A stretch of DNA of 14,445 nucleotides from contig DATCXQ010000190.1 in the NCBI GenBank assembly GCA_036565725.1, positions 1-14,445 on the forward strand, given 5' to 3'. The DNA comes from JAJVID01 sp036565725. Its GTDB lineage: Bacteria; Acidobacteriota; Blastocatellia; RBC074. The first letter of the stretch is position 1. Each line of letters opens with the position of its first letter. Positions 7,948-14,445 of the stretch are shown here, piece after piece. The translations under genes and the position numbers were made by a program. A model generated the notes under the pieces. That model saw only the letters and a program-made list of their open reading frames with translations, ran no database searches and had not been told where the DNA came from.

Positions 7948-8928
7948 CGGAAAACTCGTAAATCTACTCACTTCAGGGGAGTTGAGATTACGCTTCGTAA
8001 TCAGCAACGGTGGAACCACAGTCATTGCGGGAATCGGCTGACCGAACCAGGCCCCTGAAATATATTCAACCGCCCGCTGGCCCATGCGATACGCGTCTTC
8101 GGCCGCAATCGCCGCAATGGCTCCTGCATCGAGATAACCGATCAAGTCAGAGTCTTGCTCGCAGCCGACCAGTTGAATCGGCTGTTTCAGCGAACGGCTT
8201 TTCAGAGCAGCATAAGCGCCTCGCGTGGAGGCGGCGGTTAGACTCAAAATCGCTTTCAGCTCCGGATTCAAGGCGATCGACTCGTTTGTCTGGTCCTCGG
8301 CAGACTGAATGTTGTATGCGCCGCCCGCCCGGCGCACAACGCGAATTTCAGGGAATTGACTCGCCAGAAAGCGTTCGGCGCCGCGGGCTCTGTTCGCAAC
8401 ACCTGGGGCAGCGCGGGCGAGCCCAACCAGCGCGATCTCGCCCCTGCCATTAATCAACCTGGAGATCTCGGCGGCCGCAAGTTCACCCATCATTTCATCG
8501 TCATTAACGATGTAACCGAGCTTATCGCCGGTCGGGAGATTCAGCGGCGCCGAAACGACAACGACAGGCAGTCCAGCCGCGAGCGCGCGACGCAAAGGAG
8601 TCAGAATCGCGAAGGGATGGTTCGGCGCCAGAATCAACCCTTTATATTTGCCGCGGGCGACTCTATCGATCAATGAAACCTGTCCCGCCACATCGCTTTC
8701 CGCCGTTGGCGTGTTCCAGTAGATTCGATATTTCATGCTTTCCGCCGCCGTCCTGGCGCCGAAATGCGCAACCTCCGAAAGCATCGCTCCCTCTGTCTTC
8801 GGAATAAATGCGATGGTCGGAACCGCCGGAGGACGGCTCGACCAGATCCAATAGGCTCCTCCAATCAGCGCTGCGAGAAGGATGACGCCTGAAATCCAGA
8901 TCGAAACTCGTGCTCTCTTGGCAAGCAT
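7942..8928 (-). CDS. Membrane-anchored periplasmic sugar-binding protein (RbsB/LacI-type, Peripla_BP_4)
   Basis: 328 residues from the ATG at 8928. A basic start is followed by one hydrophobic helix (about 8-29) with no clear A-x-A cleavage site, so it may stay tethered to the inner membrane. The mature part (about 36-310) has the two-lobe periplasmic binding protein pattern: T-I-A-F-I-P-K at the first strand, T-A-E-S-D-V-A-G-Q-V (75-84), G-L-I-L-A-P-N, A-A-G-L-P-V-V-V-V and a late E-D-A-Y-R-M-G-Q-R-A-V-E. Such proteins bind sugars or autoinducer-2 and normally serve an ABC importer, but no permease or ATPase is in the window. It is coupled to the kinase, so a sensing role like LuxP, ChvE or TorT is inferred. 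An in-frame TTG at 8937 is an alternative start; GAGGA at about 8941-8945 is rather close to it and rather far from the ATG. First gene of the operon. Confidence 0.85.
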   Translation of the reverse strand: MLAKRARVSIWISGVILLAALIGGAYWIWSSRPPAVPTIAFIPKTEGAMLSEVAHFGARTAAESMKYRIYWNTPTAESDVAGQVSLIDRVARGKYKGLILAPNHPFAILTPLRRALAAGLPVVVVSAPLNLPTGDKLGYIVNDDEMMGELAAAEISRLINGRGEIALVGLARAAPGVANRARGAERFLASQFPEIRVVRRAGGAYNIQSAEDQTNESIALNPELKAILSLTAASTRGAYAALKSRSLKQPIQLVGCEQDSDLIGYLDAGAIAAIAAEDAYRMGQRAVEYISGAWFGQPIPAMTVVPPLLITKRNLNSPEVSRFTSFPR

Positions 8929-8960
8929 AACGGACAAAAATCCTCATTGTTTCGGTTTAC

Positions 8961-8969
8961 ATGAACTAT
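8961..8969 (+). repeat. Extra half-site copy of the dyad (ATGAACTAT)
   Basis: ATGAACTAT here is identical to the right core half of the dyad at 9001-9009, in the same orientation and 40 bp away (close to four helical turns). It falls between the dyad and the binding-protein gene and overlaps the candidate minus-strand -10 element. It may be a secondary regulator contact. Confidence 0.45.
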
Positions 8970-8970
8970 A
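8965..8970 (-). promoter_or_regulatory. Candidate -10 element for the binding protein/kinase/regulator operon
   Basis: Minus-strand TATAGT matches five of six bases of TATAAT and lies 37 bases before the ATG at 8928. No recognisable -35 is found at the proper spacing; that position falls inside the dyad, which would fit a promoter needing a bound activator. Speculative. Confidence 0.25.
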
Positions 8971-8982
8971 TCCAGATTTGAT

Positions 8983-9018
8983 CATAGCCGTATAGTTCAT
9001 ATGAACTATGCGGCTATG
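8983..9018. promoter_or_regulatory. Near-perfect 36-bp dyad, probable operator of the divergent control region
   Basis: Left arm CATAGCCGTATAGTTCAT (8983-9000) and right arm ATGAACTATGCGGCTATG (9001-9018) are reverse complements at 17 of 18 positions with no loop. The symmetry can be extended to 8980-9021 (GATC.../...GGTC) with one further mismatch. The inner 18 bp, ATAGTTCATATGAACTAT (8992-9009), is perfectly symmetric. A spacer-free dyad of this size between divergent transcription units fits a dimer-binding site. It lies just upstream of a candidate plus-strand promoter and over the -35 position of the candidate minus-strand promoter. The LuxR-type regulator encoded in the adjacent operon is the best candidate binder (inference). 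The mismatches are T:G on the plus strand, so a plus-strand RNA could fold fully, but a DNA operator is the simpler reading. Confidence 0.7.
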
Positions 9019-9032
9019 GTCGCTCTGAAGTA

Positions 9033-9060
9033 TTGTGTGCTGGTCCAGGATTAATACAAT
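9033..9060 (+). promoter_or_regulatory. Candidate promoter of the TonB-dependent receptor gene
   Basis: TTGTGT (9033-9038), a 16-base spacer, then TACAAT (9055-9060, five of six matches to TATAAT). The dyad ends 14 bases before the -35, a usual position for an upstream activator. If used, it leaves an untranslated leader of about 160 bases before the GTG at 9229. Confidence 0.35.
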
Positions 9061-9228
9061 CAATAAACTAAACACATTGCTAAATCAAACAGCCAAACGC
9101 TTTGCTTAGGGATTCTATCAACGTTGGCGATGACTTGGACCTGTTTCAGTCTTACGGGCAAGCGGTACGCGCGTAAATCTTTAACGACCGGACCAAATGA
9201 AAGCCATAGCAAGCAATAGGAGATAACC

Positions 9229-12200
9229 GTGAACTTAAGAAACCTTGTTGTTCTTATGTTTCTGCTGTTAATGCCCGGAACCTCGGCAATTGCGCAGGAC
9301 CGAGGAACCATCACCGGACAGGTCGTCGACGATTCCGGCGCCATCGTTCCCGGCGCAAAGGTCACCTTGACTCACCCAGCTACCGGCCAGATCAATACGA
9401 CGGAGACCAATTCAGAAGGCGCATATACCTTCCTCTCGCTAACCGCCGGCCGATATGTGGTCACGACGGAGAAAACGGGATTTCGCAAAGCGCAGGCCAC
9501 CAATGTCGTGGTCCAGGTAAACACGACGACGCGCCTCGACGTCAAAATGGAGTTGGGGACGCTGGCGGAAACAGTTCAGATCGAATCATCAGTCCCGCTC
9601 CTGCAGACCGATCGCAGCGATCTGGGTACCGTGGTGGACAACAAAGCCATCCAACAATTGCCGTTGTTTATCAACGGCGGACTGCGCAGCAACCTGGCGT
9701 TTACGAGTCTTTCACCCGGCGTCACGATGAACCTGCAGAACGACCCCGATACCGTGGGCGGCGCGCCGCGCATCGCGGGCGGACAGGCCAATGGCGCCAG
9801 CCTTCTGGTCGACGGCGGCGAATCGATGAGCGAACGTCGCAATGACCCGCAGATGCGCGTGGTCAGCGCCGAGGCCGTGGAGGAGTTCAAGGTGCAAACC
9901 TCGGCCTACTCCGCTGAGTTCGGCCGCTCTTCCAACGGTGTGCTCAATTACACTACAAAATCCGGGACCAACGAACTGCACGGCTCGATCATGGGCCAAT
10001 TGCGTCACGAAAACCTCAACGCCAAGGGCTTCTTCTGGGGTTCGAGGGGCCAGTCTATACAACGCCAACACGTTGAAGCCGCTAACATCGGCGGCCCGAT
10101 CTATCTCACGAAGAGCGTCTTCGGACCGGTCGGGTACGACGGCCGTAACAGGACCTTCTTCTTTTTCGCCGGCGAACGTTCACGCGCCAAAAACCTCAAC
10201 AGCACGGGTTTGGTTTCGCTGCCCATCGCCGATTTCCGCAACGGCGACTTCCGCCGTTACACCAACGCCGCGGGGCAGATGGTTCCGCTCTACGATCCGA
10301 TCGACGCCAACGGCAATATCATCGCCAACGCCGCCAATCGGCCGCGTCTGCAGTGCAACGGAGTTTTGAACGTCATCTGTCCGGAACGCATCAGTCCCGT
10401 CGCGAAGGCGATCTTCGCCGAACTGCCGATGCCTGATAATCCAGACGTCGTGTTCAACAACACCCGCGAGCGCAACAACGGCTCGCGCACGCCGGGCGCG
10501 TGGCAAGGCGTCTACTCCATCAAGCTCGATCACAAGGTCACGGAAAAGCTCAACGTGGCCGGCATGTTCAGCCGCCAATATTTCGACAGCTATCCGCTCC
10601 AAGGACCGATCCCCGGCCCGCTGGCCGAGGCGTTCCAGGAGTTCGGGCACGTCCGTTACTGGCGCTTCAACGGCGACTACGTCATCAGTCCGAACGTTCT
10701 GAACCACGCCACCTTCGCGATTAACCAGCGAAAGCTTGGGGAAGGCCCGAATCTGGGGTTGAGTGATGGTTACCGCCAGGCCACATTGCTTCCGGGCGTG
10801 TTAGGCTCAGGCGCAGAGAAAGCCCAGAACTACACCAAGTACAACACAGAGTTCGGGAATTACGGCGGCCACGTCTTTACTGAGTCGCCCGGACGGACGA
10901 TCAATTTCAGCGACAGCCTGTCGTGGGTCAAAGGGCGTCATAACCTCAAATTCGGCTTCAGCTATATGGATGTGAGTTATCGACGCATCGATTGCAACAA
11001 CTGCGCCGGCTCTTTGAGCTACAGCGCTGCGGCAACCGGAAATCCCAGCGTGGGCGGTCAGACCGGCATCGCGTACGCCGCTTTCCTGCTCGGCCTTCCG
11101 AGCGGCGGCTCGTTCAATTTCGGCGCCGACATCGACTTCCGTTACAAGTACTATGCGGGATACGTTCAGGACGACTTCAAACTTTCGAGCAAGCTCACCA
11201 TCAACGCGGGTCTGCGCTACGACCTAAGCGTTCCGCGTCGCGAAAAGCGTCTGCAGAACAGCAACTTCAATCCGCAGATCCCGAATCCGACCGCTGGCGG
11301 CATTCTGGGCGCGTTGGAATTCGCGAATGAGGACAACCCGATCCTCGTCGATATTCGCAAAAACGGCTTCGCTCCACGGCTGGGCTTTGCTTATCAGTTG
11401 ACTGATAAGACAGTGATCCGCGGTGGCGGCGCGATGATGTGGGATATCATCCGCGAGGACAACAACGCCGACACCGGCATTCAAGGTTTCGGCGGCGGTT
11501 TCAGCTCGATCGCGAACAACCTGTCGAACGGCATCGCCTTCACCCAGAGAAACGGTCTGAATGATTTCCGCGCGTTGGTCGAAAGCCAGCGCCCGCCCCA
11601 GTTGAATCCGGGTCTGGGAGTCAACGGCAGCGTAACCTACAAGACGGCTGAATCCGGAAAACCAGGCTACTATACCGACTATAACCTGACGGTGGAGCAC
11701 AGCCTGACTCCGACCGCTCTGTTGCGCGCCAGTTTTCACGCCAACTATGGAGTCAAGATTTTCCAAAGCGGCCTGAACCTGAACCAACTCGACCCGAAGT
11801 ATTTCGCCATCTACGGTTCGCTGCTCACAAGTCCCATCAGCGCCGTTATCAACAACCCGACAGTAGTGGCGGCGGGATTCAAGCTGCCTTACGCCAATTT
11901 CCCGCAGAATCTGCAGCTCCAGCAGGCGCTTCGCCCATTTCCGCAGTACAGCGGCTTCGGCGCGGTGGCGACGCAGTCCGGTCACAGCACGTACAACGGA
12001 CTGGAACTGAGCTTTCAGAAACGTTATTCGAAGGGCCTCTGGCTGATGAGTTCCTACACGTTCTCGAAGACTCTGGTCAGCCAGAATGGCCAGAACATCT
12101 ACGCGGCCCTAACCGAAAAGGTCGTCGCGGACTTCAATCGCCCCCACGTCTTCACGATGGGTTATGTGTATGATTTGCCGATCGGCAGAGGCAGGGCCTT

Positions 12201-12705
12201 CGGCGCCAATCTGCACCCGGCGATCGACGCCATTATCGGCGGCTGGAGCGTTTCGGCGGTCCATCGTTACCAGAGCGGCGCGCCCATCAGCGTCGGCGGT
12301 TGCAGTCAGGTGCTGGCCGGCGCGGGCGACGCGCGTTGCAGCTTCGTACCGGGCCAGCCACTCAAAAACCCCGACTACGACCCGACGAATCCGAACAGCC
12401 CATATTTGAACCGAGCCGCTTTTGCGCAGCCGGCGAATTTCACCTACGGCAACGTGCCGGCGAGGATTCCGAATCTTTACCAGCCGAATCAATACGGCGA
12501 GGACGTCGCCGCCAGTAAGAACATCCGCTTCGGCCAGAGCGAGAAGAACATCATCGAATTTCGCGCTTCGGCTTTTAACGTCGCCAATCGTCACTTGATG
12601 GGCGGCCTTCAAACGGCAATCAACAATTCGAATTTTGGAACCTTCTCGAATCCGCAGTCGAACCTGCCGCGCAACCTGCAATTCAGTTTGCGTGTGAGTT
12701 TTTAG
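9229..12705 (+). CDS. Oar-like TonB-dependent outer-membrane receptor with carboxypeptidase-regulatory-like domain
   Basis: 1158 residues, typical of the large acidobacterial family. Signal peptide about 1-22 (hydrophobic core L-V-V-L-M-F-L-L-L-M, then A-I-A-Q). Next a carboxypeptidase-regulatory-like beta-sandwich (about 26-108: G-T-I-T-G-Q-V-V-D-D-S-G-A-I-V-P-G-A, then Y-T-F-L-S-L-T-A-G-R-Y), the plug domain (about 125-255: L-L-V-D-G-G, V-E-E-F-K-V-Q-T, Y-T-T-K-S-G-T-N), and a long beta barrel containing Y-V-Q-D-D-F-K-L and L-T-I-N-A-G-L-R-Y-D. It ends in a C-terminal phenylalanine (S-L-R-V-S-F), the usual outer-membrane insertion signal. It probably takes up or binds a large ligand such as an oligosaccharide or peptide using TonB energy; the substrate is unknown and no classical TonB box was identified. 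The start is GTG with AGGAG (9218-9222) six bases upstream. Divergent from the sensing operon, so likely its regulatory target. Confidence 0.92.
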   Translation: MNLRNLVVLMFLLLMPGTSAIAQDRGTITGQVVDDSGAIVPGAKVTLTHPATGQINTTETNSEGAYTFLSLTAGRYVVTTEKTGFRKAQATNVVVQVNTTTRLDVKMELGTLAETVQIESSVPLLQTDRSDLGTVVDNKAIQQLPLFINGGLRSNLAFTSLSPGVTMNLQNDPDTVGGAPRIAGGQANGASLLVDGGESMSERRNDPQMRVVSAEAVEEFKVQTSAYSAEFGRSSNGVLNYTTKSGTNELHGSIMGQLRHENLNAKGFFWGSRGQSIQRQHVEAANIGGPIYLTKSVFGPVGYDGRNRTFFFFAGERSRAKNLNSTGLVSLPIADFRNGDFRRYTNAAGQMVPLYDPIDANGNIIANAANRPRLQCNGVLNVICPERISPVAKAIFAELPMPDNPDVVFNNTRERNNGSRTPGAWQGVYSIKLDHKVTEKLNVAGMFSRQYFDSYPLQGPIPGPLAEAFQEFGHVRYWRFNGDYVISPNVLNHATFAINQRKLGEGPNLGLSDGYRQATLLPGVLGSGAEKAQNYTKYNTEFGNYGGHVFTESPGRTINFSDSLSWVKGRHNLKFGFSYMDVSYRRIDCNNCAGSLSYSAAATGNPSVGGQTGIAYAAFLLGLPSGGSFNFGADIDFRYKYYAGYVQDDFKLSSKLTINAGLRYDLSVPRREKRLQNSNFNPQIPNPTAGGILGALEFANEDNPILVDIRKNGFAPRLGFAYQLTDKTVIRGGGAMMWDIIREDNNADTGIQGFGGGFSSIANNLSNGIAFTQRNGLNDFRALVESQRPPQLNPGLGVNGSVTYKTAESGKPGYYTDYNLTVEHSLTPTALLRASFHANYGVKIFQSGLNLNQLDPKYFAIYGSLLTSPISAVINNPTVVAAGFKLPYANFPQNLQLQQALRPFPQYSGFGAVATQSGHSTYNGLELSFQKRYSKGLWLMSSYTFSKTLVSQNGQNIYAALTEKVVADFNRPHVFTMGYVYDLPIGRGRAFGANLHPAIDAIIGGWSVSAVHRYQSGAPISVGGCSQVLAGAGDARCSFVPGQPLKNPDYDPTNPNSPYLNRAAFAQPANFTYGNVPARIPNLYQPNQYGEDVAASKNIRFGQSEKNIIEFRASAFNVANRHLMGGLQTAINNSNFGTFSNPQSNLPRNLQFSLRVSF

Positions 12706-12712
12706 GAGATCG

Positions 12713-12799
12713 ATGAGGTCAGATCGCGAAACGCGCGAAATAAACGAAAAACGCGAATCGCGTGTTTCGCGATCCTCTTTCGAAATGTCCGGACTATGA
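12713..12799 (+). CDS. Possible 28-residue leader/bridging ORF
   Basis: An ATG eight bases after the receptor stop, preceded by AGGAG and a 4-base spacer, opens a 28-codon frame. Its TGA overlaps the ATG of the downstream hydrolase as ATGA (12796-12799). The peptide (MRSDRETREINEKR...) is very charged, but this largely reflects the repeated CGCGAA bases of the hairpin it covers. The hydrolase start has no Shine-Dalgarno of its own, so this frame could deliver ribosomes to it. It may equally be chance; no similarity to a known peptide is recognised. Confidence 0.2.
   Translation: MRSDRETREINEKRESRVSRSSFEMSGL
12722..12774 (+). repeat. Long inverted repeat/hairpin between receptor and hydrolase genes
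   Basis: Arms GATCGCGAAACGCGCGA (12722-12738) and TCGCGTGTTTCGCGATC (12758-12774) pair over 17 bp with one G:U, around a 19-base A-rich loop. The following bases, CTCTTTC, are only a weak U-tract, so it may be an attenuating or mRNA-stabilising stem rather than a strong terminator. The CGCGAA unit recurs several times, as in dispersed intergenic palindromes. Confidence 0.6.
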
Positions 12800-14043
12800 C
12801 TACCCGCTACCTGCCTTTATTTTTATTGGCTTTTTCGGCGATGGCTGCGGCCGTTGCGCCGGCTGAAGATTACTTTCCAAAACCCGACAACGCCGGCGGC
12901 TGGCGCACGCTCAAAGACGCCTCTTCGATTCGAAAAACTGCTGGGATGGATTTGAAAAAGCTCGATCAGGCCTTCGAGTACGCCTCTCGCAGCAGCCAGC
13001 ATGGCGGTTTGCTGGTGGCGCGCCGCGGTTGGCTGGTCTATGAGCGTTATTACGGTCGAGGCGCCCGCGAAGCCATTCCCGCTACGGCTTCTGTGGGTAA
13101 GGCGTACACCAGCATTGCCTGCGGCATTATGCTGGCCGAGAAGAAAGCTCAAATTCCCGAAGGGCTCGATACCAAAGTCTTCAACGAGAAGTATCTGCCG
13201 GACGCCATGCCGCTGGACGATCCGGCGAAGGCCGATATCACCCTTGGACAGTTACTCTCTATGTCCGGAGGTTTGCACGGTGAAGGCAGCAACCCGGGGT
13301 TTGTGAACGGCGTCCCGTCCGTCAAACTTTCTCCGATTCCGAGGCCCGCGACGCCGCTCGGCCAGGACCTGCAGGCGCTGCGGACGCCGCTCTGGACCAA
13401 ACCGGGAGAGGGATATTCGTACGCTTCCACTTCTCCGCATATCGCGTCCATCGTCCTGCGAAATCTCACCGGCATGGAGTTGCATCAGTACATCGATCTT
13501 CGTTTGGCGAAACCGCTCGGCTGGGGCCAGTGGGCCTGGTCGATGCGCCGCGGTGAAAACGTCCTTCCCCATACGCCGGGCGGCGCTGACATCGCGCTGC
13601 GATCGACCGACCATCTGCGATTTCTCTACGCTATTCTGAAGAAAGGCCGTTGGGGGAAAGAACAGGTAATTCCGGCCGACTACATTGAATTGTGCGGCAA
13701 ACCGACCAGGTGGAATACCCACGCGCCGATGAGTTTGATGTGGGAGAACAACGCCGATGGCCACGTCGCCGGCGCTCCCAAAGACGCGTTCTTCAAGTCC
13801 GGTGGCGGTGGTTACGGCGTGATCGTTGTTCCTTCGCTCGACTTGATAATCTACAAGATGGCTGGCGACGACGGGCAATACAATCCGGAGCGGACCGGTC
13901 TCAAACAGAATTATCCATACGATGGATCGCGCGATGGATGGACGCCTGCGCTGCGCAGCCAGTTCAATGATGGACCAATCGGGACGGATGACGGCGTCCG
14001 GCGAGTCCTCGAGATGGTCGCCGCCGCAGTAATTGATCAGTAG
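12796..14043 (+). CDS. Secreted serine hydrolase, class C beta-lactamase-like
   Basis: 415 residues with a clear signal peptide (about 1-21, ending A-A-A-V-A). The beta-lactamase fold follows (about 45-400): S99-V-G-K102 (S-x-x-K nucleophile motif), a tyrosine motif in G-Y-S-Y-A-S (206-211, Y207 or Y209 being the likely catalytic tyrosine, without the usual Y-x-N), and K334-S-G-G in place of K-T-G. Other family signatures are L-G-Q-L-L-S-M-S-G-G-L (150-160) and L-A-K-P-L-G-W (237-243). It is distinct from the hydrolase at 387-1898, with a different third motif and no C-terminal extra domain. The probable role is an esterase, amidase or peptidase in the periplasm; the substrate is unknown. It starts 90 bases after the receptor stop, with no good Shine-Dalgarno but an ATGA overlap with the mini-ORF. 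Co-transcription with the receptor is plausible, depending on whether the hairpin at 12722-12774 terminates. Confidence 0.88.
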   Translation: MTTRYLPLFLLAFSAMAAAVAPAEDYFPKPDNAGGWRTLKDASSIRKTAGMDLKKLDQAFEYASRSSQHGGLLVARRGWLVYERYYGRGAREAIPATASVGKAYTSIACGIMLAEKKAQIPEGLDTKVFNEKYLPDAMPLDDPAKADITLGQLLSMSGGLHGEGSNPGFVNGVPSVKLSPIPRPATPLGQDLQALRTPLWTKPGEGYSYASTSPHIASIVLRNLTGMELHQYIDLRLAKPLGWGQWAWSMRRGENVLPHTPGGADIALRSTDHLRFLYAILKKGRWGKEQVIPADYIELCGKPTRWNTHAPMSLMWENNADGHVAGAPKDAFFKSGGGGYGVIVVPSLDLIIYKMAGDDGQYNPERTGLKQNYPYDGSRDGWTPALRSQFNDGPIGTDDGVRRVLEMVAAAVIDQ

Positions 14044-14103
14044 CTCGTAAACATCACGCTCGTCCACTTATTTTTATAGAGTAAGAAAAAGGTTCGTTCG
14101 GAA

Positions 14104-14178
14104 AGAGATTTGAAGAATTGCGCAATCGGACGCGAATCCGCATCGTCATTGCAGTTGTAATTTCATCGACAAATCTCT
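14104..14178 (+). repeat. Inverted repeat in the leader region before the last gene
   Basis: AGAGATTTG (14104-14112) and CAAATCTCT (14170-14178) are perfect 9-bp arms around a 57-base interval that contains a 10-bp palindrome ATTGCGCAAT (14117-14126). It lies in the 167-base gap before the gene at 14211. It might be a leader RNA fold; no known riboswitch is recognised. Confidence 0.3.
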
Positions 14179-14210
14179 CTTTCTCGAAACCCGAATTTGG
14201 AGTTCTCTCG

Positions 14211-14445
14211 ATGCGCTTTAATCCAAAAGCCCTGATCGTTGCGCTCGCGGCCGGCGGCTTTATTTTCTACGCCGCCGACCATCAGAAGAAACAGGTAGTC
14301 GCCGCCGCCTCGAAGTCGGCGGTCAGGGCCATTTCAGTGAAGGCGGTCCAGGACCCCGCTGTTAAAAATCCCAAGATGCCGGTGGCGCCGTCGATCGAGG
14401 ACTTCCCTGAGCTTTGGTCTCTGCAGCCGCTGAAACGACCGGCCG
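14211..14445 (+). CDS. Probable DUF1549/PSCyt2-type secreted protein, N-terminal fragment
   Basis: 78 codons are present and the frame is still open at the window end. The start is ATG at 14211 with GGAG 8 bases upstream. A hydrophobic N-terminal helix (about 8-22) is followed by a lysine/alanine-rich spacer and then F-P-E-L-W-S-L-Q-P-L-K-R-P-A. The W-S/A-x-Q-P-L-K-R-P pattern is what I know from the start of DUF1549 (PSCyt2) domains of planctomycete-type cytochrome proteins, which are also common in Acidobacteria and usually followed by DUF1553. Only this short motif supports the family, so the assignment is tentative; the translated frame itself is well supported by its start and signal-like N-terminus. 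Confidence 0.6.
   Translation, partial: MRFNPKALIVALAAGGFIFYAADHQKKQVVAAASKSAVRAISVKAVQDPAVKNPKMPVAPSIEDFPELWSLQPLKRPA

Noticed and set aside
8983..9018. Dyad as an intrinsic terminator or transposon end
   Set aside because: No loop, no U-tract, and no transposase or target duplication nearby; its place between divergent genes fits an operator better.
11224..11985. 253-codon open frame on the minus strand inside the receptor gene
   Set aside because: Antisense shadow of the TonB-dependent receptor barrel; the GC-rich codon pattern of the real gene keeps the opposite frame open. No domain or ribosome binding site.
13252..14067. 271-codon open frame on the minus strand
   Set aside because: It lies opposite the second serine hydrolase, whose plus-strand product has signal peptide and catalytic motifs. 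The minus-strand peptide is arginine-rich with no recognisable domain.

Overview
The window looks like chromosome from a soil-type Acidobacteriota, most likely of the Solibacter/Bryobacter kind. This is inferred from gene content, not from a search. The content includes a very large Oar-like TonB-dependent receptor with an N-terminal carboxypeptidase-regulatory-like domain, a CRTAC1-type FG-GAP/ASPIC-UnbV protein paired with a TPR protein, and two secreted class-C beta-lactamase-like serine hydrolases. The left edge carries the start of a gene resembling the N-terminus of acidobacterial Ser/Thr kinases. The right edge carries the start of a probable DUF1549 (PSCyt2) protein. No rRNA, tRNA, CRISPR array, transposase or integrase was seen.

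Layout. At 1-90 (minus) is the first 30 codons of a probable Ser/Thr kinase. At 387-1898 (minus) is a membrane-anchored or secreted serine hydrolase, followed by a 333-base gene-free gap. From 8928 down to 2232 runs a five-gene minus-strand block: a sugar-type periplasmic binding protein (7942-8928), a large sensor histidine kinase (5819-7933), a NarL/LuxR response regulator (5187-5822), a CRTAC1-like beta-propeller protein (3470-5128) and a TPR protein (2232-3473). Two of the junctions are ATGA stop/start overlaps. At a third, the stop codon lies inside the Shine-Dalgarno of the next gene. This points to one operon with translational coupling. Divergently, on the plus strand, are the TonB-dependent receptor (9229-12705), a second serine hydrolase (12796-14043) and the start of a secreted protein (from 14211).

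Working model (inference). The roughly 300-base divergent control region (8929-9228) holds a near-perfect 36-bp dyad. Its 18-bp core, ATAGTTCATATGAACTAT, is perfectly symmetric, and a third copy of the half-site lies 40 bp to the left. It sits where a dimeric regulator could control both directions, and the co-encoded LuxR-type response regulator is the obvious candidate. The binding protein has no ABC transporter partner in the window, keeps an N-terminal membrane anchor and is coupled to the kinase. It may therefore act as a ligand-sensing subunit, as LuxP does for LuxQ, ChvE for VirA and TorT for TorS. The whole would be a ligand-responsive circuit controlling an outer-membrane receptor, a surface propeller/TPR pair and a periplasmic hydrolase.

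The most interesting elements are the dyad operator, the binding-protein/kinase/regulator trio, the unusual kinase ectodomain (concanavalin/LamG-like plus tandem OB-like domains), and a hairpin-bearing 28-codon mini-ORF that bridges the receptor and hydrolase genes.
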